64,000 nt of DNA from Campylorhamphus procurvoides (Eukaryota; Chordata; Aves; Passeriformes; Dendrocolaptidae). Below the pieces are notes generated by a model. That model was not told the origin of the DNA, ran no database searches, and was given only the letters and a program-made list of their open reading frames with translations. Shown piece after piece: positions 35,606 through 47,408 of this stretch (position 1 is the first letter of the stretch; each line of letters begins with the position of its first letter). Both the position numbers and the translations under genes were made by a program. The stretch spans positions 674,271 to 738,270 of the forward strand of contig WBMV01000457.1 in the NCBI GenBank assembly GCA_013396655.1, given 5' to 3'.

Positions 35606-36372
35606 ATCATCAAGACCAACTCCTGACCCTACTCAGGACACCCTAAGAATAACACCATGAGCCTGAGAGCATTGTCCAAATGCCTCTTGTACTCAGTCTT
35701 GGTGCTTTGACCACTTACTTGGAGAGCCTGTTCCAGTGCCCAACCACCCTCTGGGTGGAACACTTTTTCCTGATATCCAACCTAAACCTCCCCCAGCTTG
35801 GCTTCATGCCATTTCCTTGAGTCCTGTCACTGATCATGAGACTGAAGAAATTGGTGCCTGCCTTTCCACTTCCCCTCACGAGTGTATTGCAGATTGCAAT
35901 GAGGTCCCCCCTCACTCCCCTCTTCTCCAGGCTGAACAGACCAAGTGCCCTCAGCTGCTCCTCATAGTGCTTCCCCTCAAGGCCCTTCATTTTTATTGCC
36001 CTCCTTTCAACAGTCTCTAAGAGCTTAATATCTTTCTTATACTGTGGTGCCCAAAACTGCACACAATATCCAAGGTGAAGCTGCCCCAGTGCATTCCAGA
36101 GCAGGACAATCCCCTCCCTCAACCAGCTGGTGATGCTTTGCCTGATGCCTCCAGGACACGGTTGGCCCTCCTGGCTCCAGGGCACTGCTGACTCATGTTC
36201 AACTTGCCTTCTACCAGGACCCCAAGTCCCTTTCTGTGGCACTGCTTTCCAGCCTTTCATTTCCCAGTCTGTATGACATCCAGGGTTGCCCCATCCTAGG
36301 TACAGTATCTGGCACTTTCTCTTGTTGAACTTCACATGCTTCATGATTGCCCATCTCTCTACTTTGTCCAAT
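35606..36372 (-). mobile_element. CR1 LINE with a long open piece of the reverse-transcriptase ORF
   Basis: About 770 bp. A minus-strand frame from 36371 to 35715 stays open for 218 codons, covering the C-terminal part of CR1 ORF2: [19 protein letters not shown], then [20 protein letters not shown], then [20 protein letters not shown]. These are the landmarks of the last third of the reverse transcriptase and the segment after it. The octamer tail is missing: similarity begins at TCATCAAGACCAACTCCTGA without the usual ATAGAATC end, so the copy lost its 3' tip or was interrupted. The endonuclease and the catalytic YxDD region are absent. It is not a host gene despite its length. Confidence 0.95.
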
Positions 36373-36436
36373 ATTTAAATATTACATATTTAGCATATAT
36401 TTATATCTGTAATATATATTTAGAATATAACAGAAT
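36368..36436. repeat. AT-rich low-complexity stretch
   Basis: ATATTT/TATATT repeats directly at the 5'-truncated end of the neighbouring CR1. Such AT-rich sites are common L1/CR1-type insertion contexts. Confidence 0.7.
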
Positions 36437-39406
36437 AGAATCCTTTTTCTTTTCACTTTCTTTGTAAAAAAACCCAAAACAAAAAAAACCAAACTGGATT
36501 ATAAACTAATGTGGGTATTTATGAAATAAAAGGAAATGGAAACAAATATTTGCCCATGGCTTAAATGGCAGTTAAGTTTCTAAAAATGAAATGTGAGAAA
36601 GGAGTATCTAAGAAAGAAGCCACATCTGCTAAAAGTTTTATGGAAAAAAAATAGTCTGTTGAAACAGCAATTAGAAACAGTATTATATGCATTTGCTTCT
36701 ATTTCTCATACATACAGTTTTTTAAAGTGGAAAGACATAATAGATTCATCTATTTCTGAAATGAAAAAACTCCAGGGAAGTGGGTTGGACAGCAGTACAG
36801 GTCTTTAACAAGCCATTCTAAGGTGTGCATGAGGTGACTGATAAATTTCATGTGTCATTCTGGACATTCGCATGTATGATAAGAGTCAGTAATAAATGCT
36901 GTGCTGGAAAAAGCTCTTATAGTGAAACACTAGGTGCCATTTGCCAATAGCAGGGAATGACCCTTCATGGTTTTCATCCTCTCTCCAGGCAGATACAACT
37001 ATTTATCTGCCTGACACATGTGAGTGGTTACTGGGCCTGCTTGTGATGTAAAGCAAGGAAGAGAGGCTGACAGGGTGTTGTGTCACCATCCTGCGGAAGA
37101 TAATCAGTCCAGCATTGTCTTTGCATTTAAGGGAATGCACACGGCTAAGACAGACATACGGATGAATGTGAACTACAGGTGACCTGAAGCAACTAAAAGG
37201 GTAGTCATGCAATGAAGCTGATGCTATACAAAATACTTCCAAAGGCATCTACTGAGATTATTCATGAAATAGATGACAACTAATGGATCCTGCTGCACCC
37301 ATTAGGGTCACTTAAATCTTCCATGATGGGGCAAGGGATTGGAACTACCTCCTGTAAGGTGAGCTTTACTGTATTCAGCCACAATTTAGTTCTCAGTGGG
37401 TCTAGATGGTACAGTGTCTTCAACTTTGAGTGTTATTGAAGTCCACCTTGAGAAGGTCTGGCACAAACTAGTTCTCTCTTTCCAACTATTATAGCACGGT
37501 TTAGGGTAACTGCATAATTCTGTGGTTTGGACTTCTCTACTGACAGGAGCAATTCAAGAGGTTAGTTTAAAGCTCTAGATGAGTAATGAGCTGATTGCTA
37601 CCAAGATTGTCAAAAGGATCTGAGAAGAATCTAGAAATTAAAAAAAAACAAACAAAGCAAATAAAAAAAAAAACATAAAACCACTATACCAAATGGTGAG
37701 GCAGAGGTTTTGTTATTTTGCTTTGGTTTTAATAACTGAATAAGGGGCAGAGCCTCTGAAACCCAAAAAGTTTGTTTTTCCCATGGTTAAGTCCCAGGCT
37801 GCAAATCTGGGTGTGCTGAGGTACCAAAGAAACACGCACCTGCAAGAGACTACCTTTGTCACTGAATCTAATTCCTTCTCTCATAGGCAGCCCTAACATG
37901 TGCTCACTCAGAGAGGTTTTTCCTCCAAAGAAGTCCACTTTTCTTGAAGCTCTGCCTTATTGCTGTGCCAGCAGCATGGGCAGCACTGTTGCACTGTACA
38001 AGACTGTCCTACTGAGTCAAGTATCCCACTCAGCCCAAAGCAGAGGCCTCCTCTGAACTTTCTGTTCTCTGAATCTCGCTTCTGAACCTGTCACTTTGCT
38101 TGATGGAGGTATCTGCCATTTTGCTGTCCTGCTTCCTACTGGGCAATAACCCCAGGTAGGGAGGTGAGGAGTAACACTTTTCACTGGAGCAGAAGGCACA
38201 CAAGTGCCAGTGGGCAATGGGAATGGAAGAGGAGAGGCAAGAGAAAAGGAGATAAAGTCTCACATGGTCAGGCTGTACAAGTTCCAGTTTAGGGGTTTCT
38301 TTTGCCTTGAAATGGGAGTTTCTACTGCCATGTGTGAAGAGTTATGGTAGTTCCTCTCCTTATGTGTTCTAGTATGAAATCACACTGCATGTGTACAGGT
38401 GAAAAAAGTACTATTTAAGATTTCAAAGGATGCCTAATCAAAACCTTGCAGTTTGGTGTTCACATTCCCCTTTGTCTCCTGGGTATACCTTAGTAGATGT
38501 ATCCTGGGATCACGGTTTTGCTTTTCCATGGCCATTTCACAGACATGTCTCCTAATTGTTCTGTAGTTGACATCTGTGTATGGATCTTACTCCATTGTTC
38601 CCAGCTTTGCAGTTGCCAGGTCAGTTTTCTGTTTTAAAGTTTTCCAAGCTTTTGGCAGTCAAATTCCCTCTCCCTGACTGCTAGCTACTGCAATTACTGT
38701 CTCTACTGCAGCATGCAAAAGTAGAAAATGTGGATTTTTACTAGGGAAAGAAGTTCCTTATTTTTCACTAAACATGGCTGAAGTGTTGTCATAGTCTCTA
38801 CTATTGGACTGCACTAGACAGTGCACTATTTCCAGTGTGAGGTAATCTGAAAGACCATAGGCAGGGCAGCTGTGCTGGTGCCATAAGATGGACCCTGAGG
38901 CTTCTTGCTCAAGCTGTATTACTTGGTTTAAATGGGCTGGTTCTACCAGCCAGGGCTCACTGTGCTGTGCTCCCCACGTCAGGCAGACTGGTTTATAATT
39001 AACCATACAGAATGATGCACGAATTAAAAAAGACATCAGAGTACCCGATGGTAAGCATAGATAACACCAACAAATTTCAAAACTGTGTGTGTCCTGCTGG
39101 GACCACAGTCACATCCAGAGTGAGGCAAAATCCACTGGAGTGGGGAAAACAGTAGATCAGGCTGATGAATCTGGGGTGCTTTTCTCCTTCTGTATCTATC
39201 CCATCGGTATAGTCTCAGCCACTAAACAACACAGTCTGTGAAGAGCAGTGAAAAAAACTGTACAATTAACAGCCTTTTAATTACTTCTGTTAAATAATGG
39301 TTGCCAGTGTACTTTAGTGCCACTCCTACAGATATGAGAGGTAAACCTCACGCCATTTGGAAGCTTGCCCTAAGGTCTGTCCTGTGATAAGAAGGCACTG
39401 GACCAC
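36437..39406. other. Unannotated intron-like DNA
   Basis: A-rich runs lie at 37639-37680. A weak, very old CR1-like 3' end on the plus strand may lie at 37318-37368 (GGGGCAAGGGATTGGAACTA), too diverged to call. No gene was recognised. Confidence 0.4.
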
Positions 39407-41650
39407 ATGGCCACTAGCCTGTGGCTGAGGGTAGTCATAGTTTTGTGGCCTCCAGCAGTGACACATGCACTGGGGAGCTGGTGCTCAGCGAGGGAACATC
39501 CACAAAACAGCACTGTAATCCTTGCTGCGATTCCCCGGAAAATAAACGGGGTAAGTACTAAAAAATTACACTATTTCCAAAATGCCCCACTTACCAGCTT
39601 GCTGAATGGGAAAATTCAGTGCTTCCCACAGCTCCAGACAGGGACAGGCACTTACCTCAAGCTTTAGCTTGCTATCCTGAAGAGACTCTGATCTCCCGAT
39701 TACTGTTGAACCCATCCAACCACATTTCAAAGGCTTGCAAAAGACCACACTCCGTGAGAGTTTTCCGTGAAGGTACAAACGAAAGAGACCCAAAGTCGCC
39801 TCTGTCCCCATAAGGACAGTGGTCACCAGCAGGTTTCCAGGCGCCGCAGAGCTGGCCCCGGGAGACAAAGACATGTGAGAGTGGGCTGTGGGGGAAGGTG
39901 TTGCTATCGTGGGAGTGTGCTAATGATGAGAATTTCAGCTTTCAGGGTGCGAGTCCGCAGAGAAAGCGGAATCATTAGTTTGTTGCTTACAGGAAACTTT
40001 CCGAAGTTCTCAGTGTCTCCTCATCTCCAATGGAGGCTGAGTTTTTGTCAGGAAGAAGGAGCAAAGACAGGCAGGCTTGGGACTGGAAGTTAATGGTCTA
40101 TCTGATCCCAGCTATGCCCAAGGCTTTCTATATAGACCTGTGCAAGTCTATATTTTTCCATATATCTAATTTTATATCTAATATAAAATCTAACATATCT
40201 ATCATAATATATAATATAATATGTCTAATTAATATATCTAATTTTTTCATGCCTGTTACTTCATTTATATAACTGGAATAAAAATACGTTTTAGCCCCAA
40301 TTACCTTTGGTAGTTCTAAATAACATCTTAATCAATCCCAGATACATGGTATCTGACAAGCCTTTGACTAGGTCTCTTCATAAACTTGGTATCAGATTCC
40401 TACTTTTGGAAAATAATTTGCCTTTCTGCACAAGTATTTAAAAGAATGACATTTAATTTTGCTGTGATTGAGATAATGGTATTTAAGAAGGCAGCGATAA
40501 ACAAAAACATTTGCGGAAGATTAGTCCAGACCATACTATCAAAGCCAAGTCTTTTTTATTCGGAAGAAGATCCACTCCCTACTGAGATGATGATAAGGTC
40601 CTCAACCGAAGAAGGGAAGAGAGCAGCCTTTAAATGCTGCTCTGCATTTAAACCCCAGTGAGTGTGCCCTCAGGGGAGAACAGATTTACCAACAGCTACT
40701 TAAAGCTCATTCGGCCTCTCAGGGGCATCACGTGCAACTTACGTGTCTCAGGACAAGCTCAGGAGATGAGTTCTCACGGCCACTGCATTCTTCTTTTCCC
40801 CCTTTTCAGCTCAGTGCTTCCTCTGTGATATCGTTCCTCACAGAGACTGCAGGTATTTTGCAGTGGCTAAGTGGGATATGATGCACACGGTGGTTTCAGC
40901 AGTCTGTCTGTCCGTGCCTCCCTCCCAGCATCGTGGCGTTAAACTGGCTTTTTTGACTTCATATTTAGGACACTGCGACTATCAGTTTTCAATTCCTGCT
41001 TTCTGGATAACACCCGAGGCAATGACTTTACTGTCTCACAATGTAGTGAAAAACTCTTTTAATTTTTTCCTTTCCCCTCAGCTTCTCTACCAGCCTCACT
41101 GACCAAGTTCCTCTTTCAGAATTAAAACCTCAGCATTTGGGGGAGTACATGTCAGAGCACTTCTATATTCTGACAGCTCCTTTTCCTTCCAGCCTTTTGC
41201 AGCTTACCTTGAAAAACCAGCCCCCCCTCCCCCTCCCACCCTGCAACACAAAGGTCAAAAATTACCAGCGAGGTGAGGGCTAGCGTGGAGAAACGTGCTT
41301 GCAAATAAAACCTTTTCATGTCTGGATGGCCCCGGATTCAGACAGTGACTTTTTCTTCCCTGGTTAAGTCCTGTATCCAGAAGGAACCTGTGCACCTGTG
41401 GGAAAGATCAGGACAATAACCAGGGAGGTCCACAGCTGCCTGAGGATGACCTGGCCAGTTCAGAGAAGTCCCTTGGGAAGGCTGTTGGGGGCAGATGTCT
41501 TCGCATCCCAGCAGGACGACTCTCTTTATTCTCCTTCCAAACTCTTCAGTCAGCAAGTTGTGCCCGGCAGGTATGCTCTGTAAAGTATCCCCCGAGCTTT
41601 CAGGTTTGGCAGCATTTCTGAAAGGGTTCTGCTTACCTTTTCGCAATAAG
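39407..41650. promoter_or_regulatory. CpG-enriched patch with candidate exons on both strands
   Basis: CpG sites are several-fold denser here than in the flanking tens of kilobases (for example about 13 between 39700 and 40010), though far below a classic island. Strong splice consensus sites occur on both strands (plus donor GGG|GTAAGT at 39551; minus donor GAG|GTAAGT at 39655; minus acceptor CTTCCCCCACAG ending at 39886). The patch could be an intronic promoter or enhancer. Function is inferred from composition only. Confidence 0.3.
40147..40246. repeat. ATCTAA/TATA-type low-complexity stretch
   Basis: About 100 bp of A and T with a recurring ATATCTAAT unit (at 40160, 40173, 40222 and onward) that also appears in inverted form, so hairpins are possible. 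Confidence 0.75.
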
Positions 41651-44600
41651 GCTTTGCCTCCCTGACTCCAGCACAGAGCCCCCTAGGGCATGTGCTCTCC
41701 CTGAGCCAGACTTCACCTTCCCCAAACCAGCAGCCAGGCAGGGATCTGCTGCTCCATTCTTAGAAAGAACAACCTTTGCTTTGAAAGAAAGAGATCCTCA
41801 TGAATATTCCTGCTAACCTAAGGAAAAGTGTGTATATATCTTTTGTCTGCCTCAAATCTTGTGCCAGGCTCCCTCCGCCTACTCACTTTTAGCACGAAGC
41901 AGAGATTTAGGAGGACTGGAGCACTGTATTTGTGTGGAGAGATGGCCCTTATTCCTGGTCCTGGGTAACCTTAGGACATGCAAACATGGATTGGATTTTG
42001 TGGTTGTGCTCACAGGATAAGGACTGAACTACTTCGCTAAGCTACTCAACGCTCAAGGAACAGTAAGTCTGATATAACTTTCATGGTGAAATGTTATTCA
42101 TGCAGAGGATTAACAGATCTTTCAGATAAATGTGTTTGTTTTGATTGCTTATAAGCTCCCGAGGAGGGCAGCAAAGCTGCCACATGCTTTTACATCTAAC
42201 TGCAATAGCCTTTTCAAAGAAAACTTCAACAGCATGTCTGGAGTTAGACTGCAAATCCCTAGTTTTTGTTGAACCTGCTTATATTACATCACATTTTCCT
42301 ACTCGGCTTTTTTTTCCTTTCACTGCAACATGGTTGTTGGGTTTGGTTTTGCTTTCTACATTTCAGTAATGCTACACTGCGAGTTACGTACCTGCATGTT
42401 CTGGACTGATAATTTTTGTCACTCTTTTGGTGATAGGAGAGGAAATAATTAATCCTTGGAATCAGTTCAGGCTTTGCAGCATTATACACACCACTGAGTA
42501 TTACTGCTCTTGTTTCTGGAAGCAGAGTCAGGCTGCATCTAACCAAAGGCATCTGGCCTTCTGAGCCTGGCATAGGTAGTCTCCAACTCTGCAAGTGCTT
42601 AATTTCCTGTGTTTGGAGGTGAGCCTGCTTAATGTAAGCCTGATTTATTTAGGTTCTGACTCCCCCTTGATCTTCTCTGTGATACTACAGTTTAGTTTCT
42701 AAGTATTTATCCCAAGATATCATGTGCCAAACAAAGCAGCTGGTCTGCACCACACTGTGAGATATCCTCTGTTTGGCAAAGGCTCTCCATTTCCTGCCTT
42801 CTAAAACATTTGCTGCTTTGCCAGTGCATGATTCTCCTCAGCTTCACGTGTCTGAGAAACAACAAGAGCTTCTTGGGACAGTAACAGTGCTCATGCATAT
42901 AAGTGGGTAACTGTGGAAAATACCAGGGATCTCCAGGTCCCTGTGATATTAGAGGACAGAGGGCAATGAGGAGAGTGACAGAGCACATAGCTGCAGGCAG
43001 CCTGTCACGTAACACACAAGTGAGCTGGAAGCTCTGCCCAGGAGCCCCAGGTCTGTGCCCACCAGCTGTGTGTGACAGCTGAGGGCTGAAGATTTTCTGG
43101 GTTACCACTTTCCTCTGTACAGCATGTTTAATTGTAATCTGTCAAGACTGTGGACCAGTGCCAGCAGTTTGTGCTCCATTTTGTTTAAAAATGGAACGAA
43201 ACAAATGTGAATGTATTGAGTGTTGGCACTAGCTGTTTGTTTTAACCATGGTGTGGTAAATCTAAAAAGCATTGCATTACTATTTTCAACACTGAGAGAC
43301 ATTTAAATAGCTGGAACTTCATGGTCTCTAACTTGTGACATGCATTTCATTTGAAAGGGTGTAGTATACTTTTGGTGGTGAGCACCTACAATGACAGCAT
43401 CTGCTTAAAAGCTCATCGGAATCTGATAATGCTTTTTTGCAAGATCTGTGCCCCAAAGCAAGATGTGTTTTAGCTTGTGTGCATGGTCAGTTTTCCACAG
43501 GTGAAAAGGGATGTAGTGAAAGTTCTAGTGTAGGAGAGAGGCACAGTTCCCAGAGGCTGCCCTGGAGTGCTGAGTGCCAGGAAGCACACAGAGCCGGTGA
43601 CATTCGGTGCAGTGAAGCTGACAGTCTGTGGCTGAGCAGTTCTGTTCATATTCAAAAGAGGGTGGTGGCACACATATTCCTCAGGCAGCTTCTCCAAGTA
43701 ATTTATGTGAAGTGGAGAATCGCACTGGACTGTTTTGCTTTAAACGTACCAAAGATATTGCTGGAGATACCACCTGATTAAGTGCCCACTGTAAAGGGAT
43801 CTCTGTGTACATCCTCCAGCTAACACAACACAGGGGCCCTTCCTTAATGTGCTACTTGATCCTGTTTTTCAGTCCTCTTTTTTTTTTTTTTGGATGAGAT
43901 GATGTCTCATAGATATGACTAAAAAGAAGAAGAATGAAACAGATGCATGTGTAAATCCAGAATATATTCTGTAGCTACTGAAGCAGTTTTCAATTGTACT
44001 CTTTCCTCTGTTTGCTCAGAACTCTTTTGTCACTATTTGGTATCACCATCCCACCCCACAGGTATATAAACATCTTGTTCTCACTTGGGAGGGGCAAGGG
44101 AAAGAAGTAACAAGTAAATGAGGAAAGGTGGGGGTCCTGCTCCTACCCATCCCTTCCTCCATCTGTCCTCTGCCTCCTGCCATCCAACAGCTGCCATGAT
44201 GCAGATGTCAATGGTACCAGGCACTCCCAGTCTGGGAAGCACTGTCAACAGTGGCAATATCTTTTTGTTGCAACTTTCAATACGTGATGCTGTCTTCTGC
44301 AGAGACAACAGCTGGGGTTGGACTCTAGCTGTGACCACACATCACTAGCTTGTCTGCTGCATCTCTCTCCTGGCTGCACCCCTTCCCCTTCTCCTGCAGC
44401 TCTGGCACTGAAGCTCAGTGGAGATGTGCCATGGACACTCCAGCAGCTCCAGTGGGTATGGTTCAGCTCTGGCAGCTTTGCACCCCGAGCTGAAACCTGT
44501 TTATGTAGGTCTGTGTGTGGGAAATGGGCCTGACCTTGGTGGCTACGCTGCTTGCTTTGAGTGGAGGAGGTTCTCGGAACCCAGAGGACCTTCAGCAGCC

Positions 44601-46410
44601 TGCAGGTGCCAAGATCCTCTATGACAGCACATGAGGCCTGTGGGCAGGACAGCAGACAGTCACGGCAGGGGGGTTGGGAAAGAGATTTATAAGACGGACT
44701 GTGTGCAGAGGGCTTTGAACCTCTGGGCTGTGGCAGCCCAAATGATGGAGAAAAGGTGCAGAAAGGAGGTGTCACCTTTTCGCCTACTTTGGGATATGAA
44801 TAGCTGAGCAGTTCTGCAGGTGAGCTGCTTTAGGTGTTGGGCTGTTCTTTGTTCCCAGGAATGCTGCAGAGCTCCCTGGGAAAAAAACTCCCCTACCTCT
44901 GAATTTCACAAGGTTTTAAATTCATGGATCAGAGGATAATCAGGAAAAATAGATGCTTGTTTGTCTTCCCCCTCTTTTCCCCCTTACCAGCTGAGATGAA
45001 CCAGCGTGGGAGGCTGTATCTGCTATCCTAGTCACTTTTTTTTCTTCTTTTTCAGGTTTGTTCAAATGAAGGAACTGGTTGATATTTCATTTGCAGGCCA
45101 TCCCTCGCAGGCAAATGGAGCAAAATAGAAGAGTTTGTTTTCCTTCCCAGCTTGCTGTCCTTCCAGCTGAGTGCGCTGGTTCCACCCTCCCCGAGGCTCA
45201 TGTTCTGCATCGATAGACAGCAAGGACCGGCACCCTGGCAGCTGAGCTCTGGTGCTGCACCACATGATCTCACCAGCACCAGACTGTACCTCATACAACC
45301 TGGCTCACTCCACACACACTCTGTTACAGTTTATGCCAGTTCTCAATATCTGTGCCGTCTTCAGACCTGAATTAACCGAGGCTGGAGCTTCACTCCAGAG
45401 GGTTCAGTTAAATTTTAGATGAATGTATCAAAATATAGTAAGGGACAGGCAGCTTCAGTGATATCACAAAATTACTGTGTACAACAGGCTTGCTATATCT
45501 ATCTGTACAGGTATAAATCTATTGACTGGAGCATGGTGATGGTGCTTCCAATTTACTGTGAGATCCAGCTATGTGAATTCAAGGCCTTGCTGCAGGTATG
45601 TTTAAAAGACTACCTGGATATAAGGGGGCATCCAGATATATGGAGTGTGAAGTAATAACCATCAGATGCAAATGCTAGAGACATTGTTCTCCTGGGTGTT
45701 GTTGGCTGTTGAATTTACTGGGTCACAACTTTGAGATTCAAATCTGCTTCCAATATTACAGTTTTGACTGGTTCTTGGGCATTTCTGATAAAACCACAAC
45801 AGCAAATTATCAACTGCTCTGTTTCTGATAAACCTCAAGGTATAACTAAATAAATAAAGGTATAAACCTCAACACAGTTTGATTCCCTAGGCCTTATCTA
45901 CTATAAGAGCTTCTGTTCTAGATGCAATATAACTTATCAGTGTAAATGTATTAGGCAACAGTCCTGGCATAGTTAATGCAGCTGATAACAGTGAAAAAAG
46001 GCACAAGCATTTGCTGATCTTGTTTTAAGAGTCGCAATAATCTGGCAGATACTACTTTTCAAGGATACAAATCAAATCTATAAAATGGGTGCTCACCCAC
46101 CTTTCTGAGAGGAGACCAGGCTCTAGCTTGCAAACCATTTGGGCTATGAATTGTGCTTCCTCTCAGCTCCCAGCACAGCAGAGCCCTATCAGCACTGCGG
46201 TTAGAAGAGCCTTCAGGCTGACTAGTCACACCGCAACTTGTGTTTCTTCCATGTGAACACTTAATTAGATTGAACTCTGCTAATTTAAGATAACAAGATA
46301 AGGTTAGCCCGGTTAAGTGTGTGTGGTGTTTTATCTGCTATCAGTGGTAGGCTTCCCTTTGTCTTTTTCCCTTACGTGTGTTTAACTTGCAATTCCCCAC
46401 GCAGTGTTAT
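41651..46410. other. Unannotated intron-like DNA
   Basis: The longest frame is minus 44775-44245 (176 codons); composition shows no domain, and plus-strand frames overlap it equally well. A 13-T run lies near 43880. No transposon was recognised. Confidence 0.4.
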
Positions 46411-46588
46411 TAGCGCTCACCTGAATGAGACGGAACCGGGAGCTCCAGTTCTGTAGGGAGCAGGCAGTCCTGGAGAGTGGAAAAGTTCGGGAGCACTTTG
46501 CAGGCCTTCAGGGGGTGCCGGGCGTGACAATGGCCATTGTTTAGAGTAAGGTGGGGGGCTCTTTGCCATGTACATTGTGCTTGCATGC

Positions 46589-46623
46589 ACATATATATAT
46601 ATATATATACACGTGCACACACA
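46589..46623. repeat. (AT)n followed by (AC)n microsatellite
   Basis: About nine perfect AT units (46591-46609) passing into ACACGTGCACACACA. Likely length-polymorphic. Confidence 0.9.
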
Positions 46624-47221
46624 GAGCTGAGTATTTTGTGAAGTACTAGGGACTTCAAAGGTAGGAGCAGTACTGCATGCTTGTGTCTAAGTGCGTAGAA
46701 GACAGCGGCTCTGACTCACACTGAGGGCACAAGAGCTCACTGCTAGGACGCAGGCAGCTGTTCTGCTAAGCCAGGGAATTGCTGACCCCAAAGTACTTGC
46801 TGTTCAGTCTGAGGGAAGCTGGAAACAGCCACCAAGATTTCCTCCAGAAGCTGGAGATGTGGAGGTGCTCCCTGATGAGCAGCACCTCCTGGTTAGTGAC
46901 GTGCCATTGCGACCGCACATCTGCTCCTCTGTGCTGATGTTGAGTTGATCCAACGCTCAAGAAACCAGGAGAAACTGTAAGTGCCCTGACTAAGGGCTGT
47001 GATCTCATCGCATCTGCCCGGACCTGCAGGGGAGCTACAGTAGGAAGAACAGCATTTCCCTAAGCTCCATTTGCATTTTAAAAGAGCTGACTTCAACCTG
47101 CTCCATGGTTTGAAGGGCAGAAGGGAAAATAAGGATACAGGGCTCAGGTAATGCTGTTCCTCTGTCTAGAACAATAAAGAGGGAATGAATCAGCATGGAT
47201 GAGTGAAAAGCTTTGTTGTTC
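46624..47221. other. Unannotated, mildly CpG-enriched DNA
   Basis: Continues the CpG-enriched patch that starts near 46.1 kb. No repeat or gene was recognised. Confidence 0.4.
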
Positions 47222-47408
47222 TTGTAATATTTATTCTCTTTAGTATTATTATTAGTATTATAACATATTAATAGTATAATATTATAATTACCATATATTA
47301 CAACACAGTAACACATATAATACTGTTATTATACTAGAAGGTATAATTATAGAATTAGCATTATTATAATATAATTAGTATAATTATTAGTACTACTAGT
47401 AGTATTAT
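47222..47408. repeat. AT-rich stretch with ATT/TAG triplet pattern
   Basis: About 190 bp, over 85% A+T, made of TATTATTATTAG, TAGTATAAT and TAGTACTACTAGTAG units. Several are self-complementary, so hairpins are possible. Confidence 0.85.

Noticed and set aside
35715..36371. A 218-codon minus-strand frame that looks like a gene
   Set aside because: It is the reverse-transcriptase end of a truncated CR1 LINE, not a host gene.
37318..37368. Possible very old CR1 3' end on the plus strand
   Set aside because: Only about 25 bases resemble CR1 and the octamer tail is not in place.
44245..44775. A 176-codon minus-strand frame
   Set aside because: Moderately GC-rich DNA with equally open plus-strand frames; no domain or splice logic.
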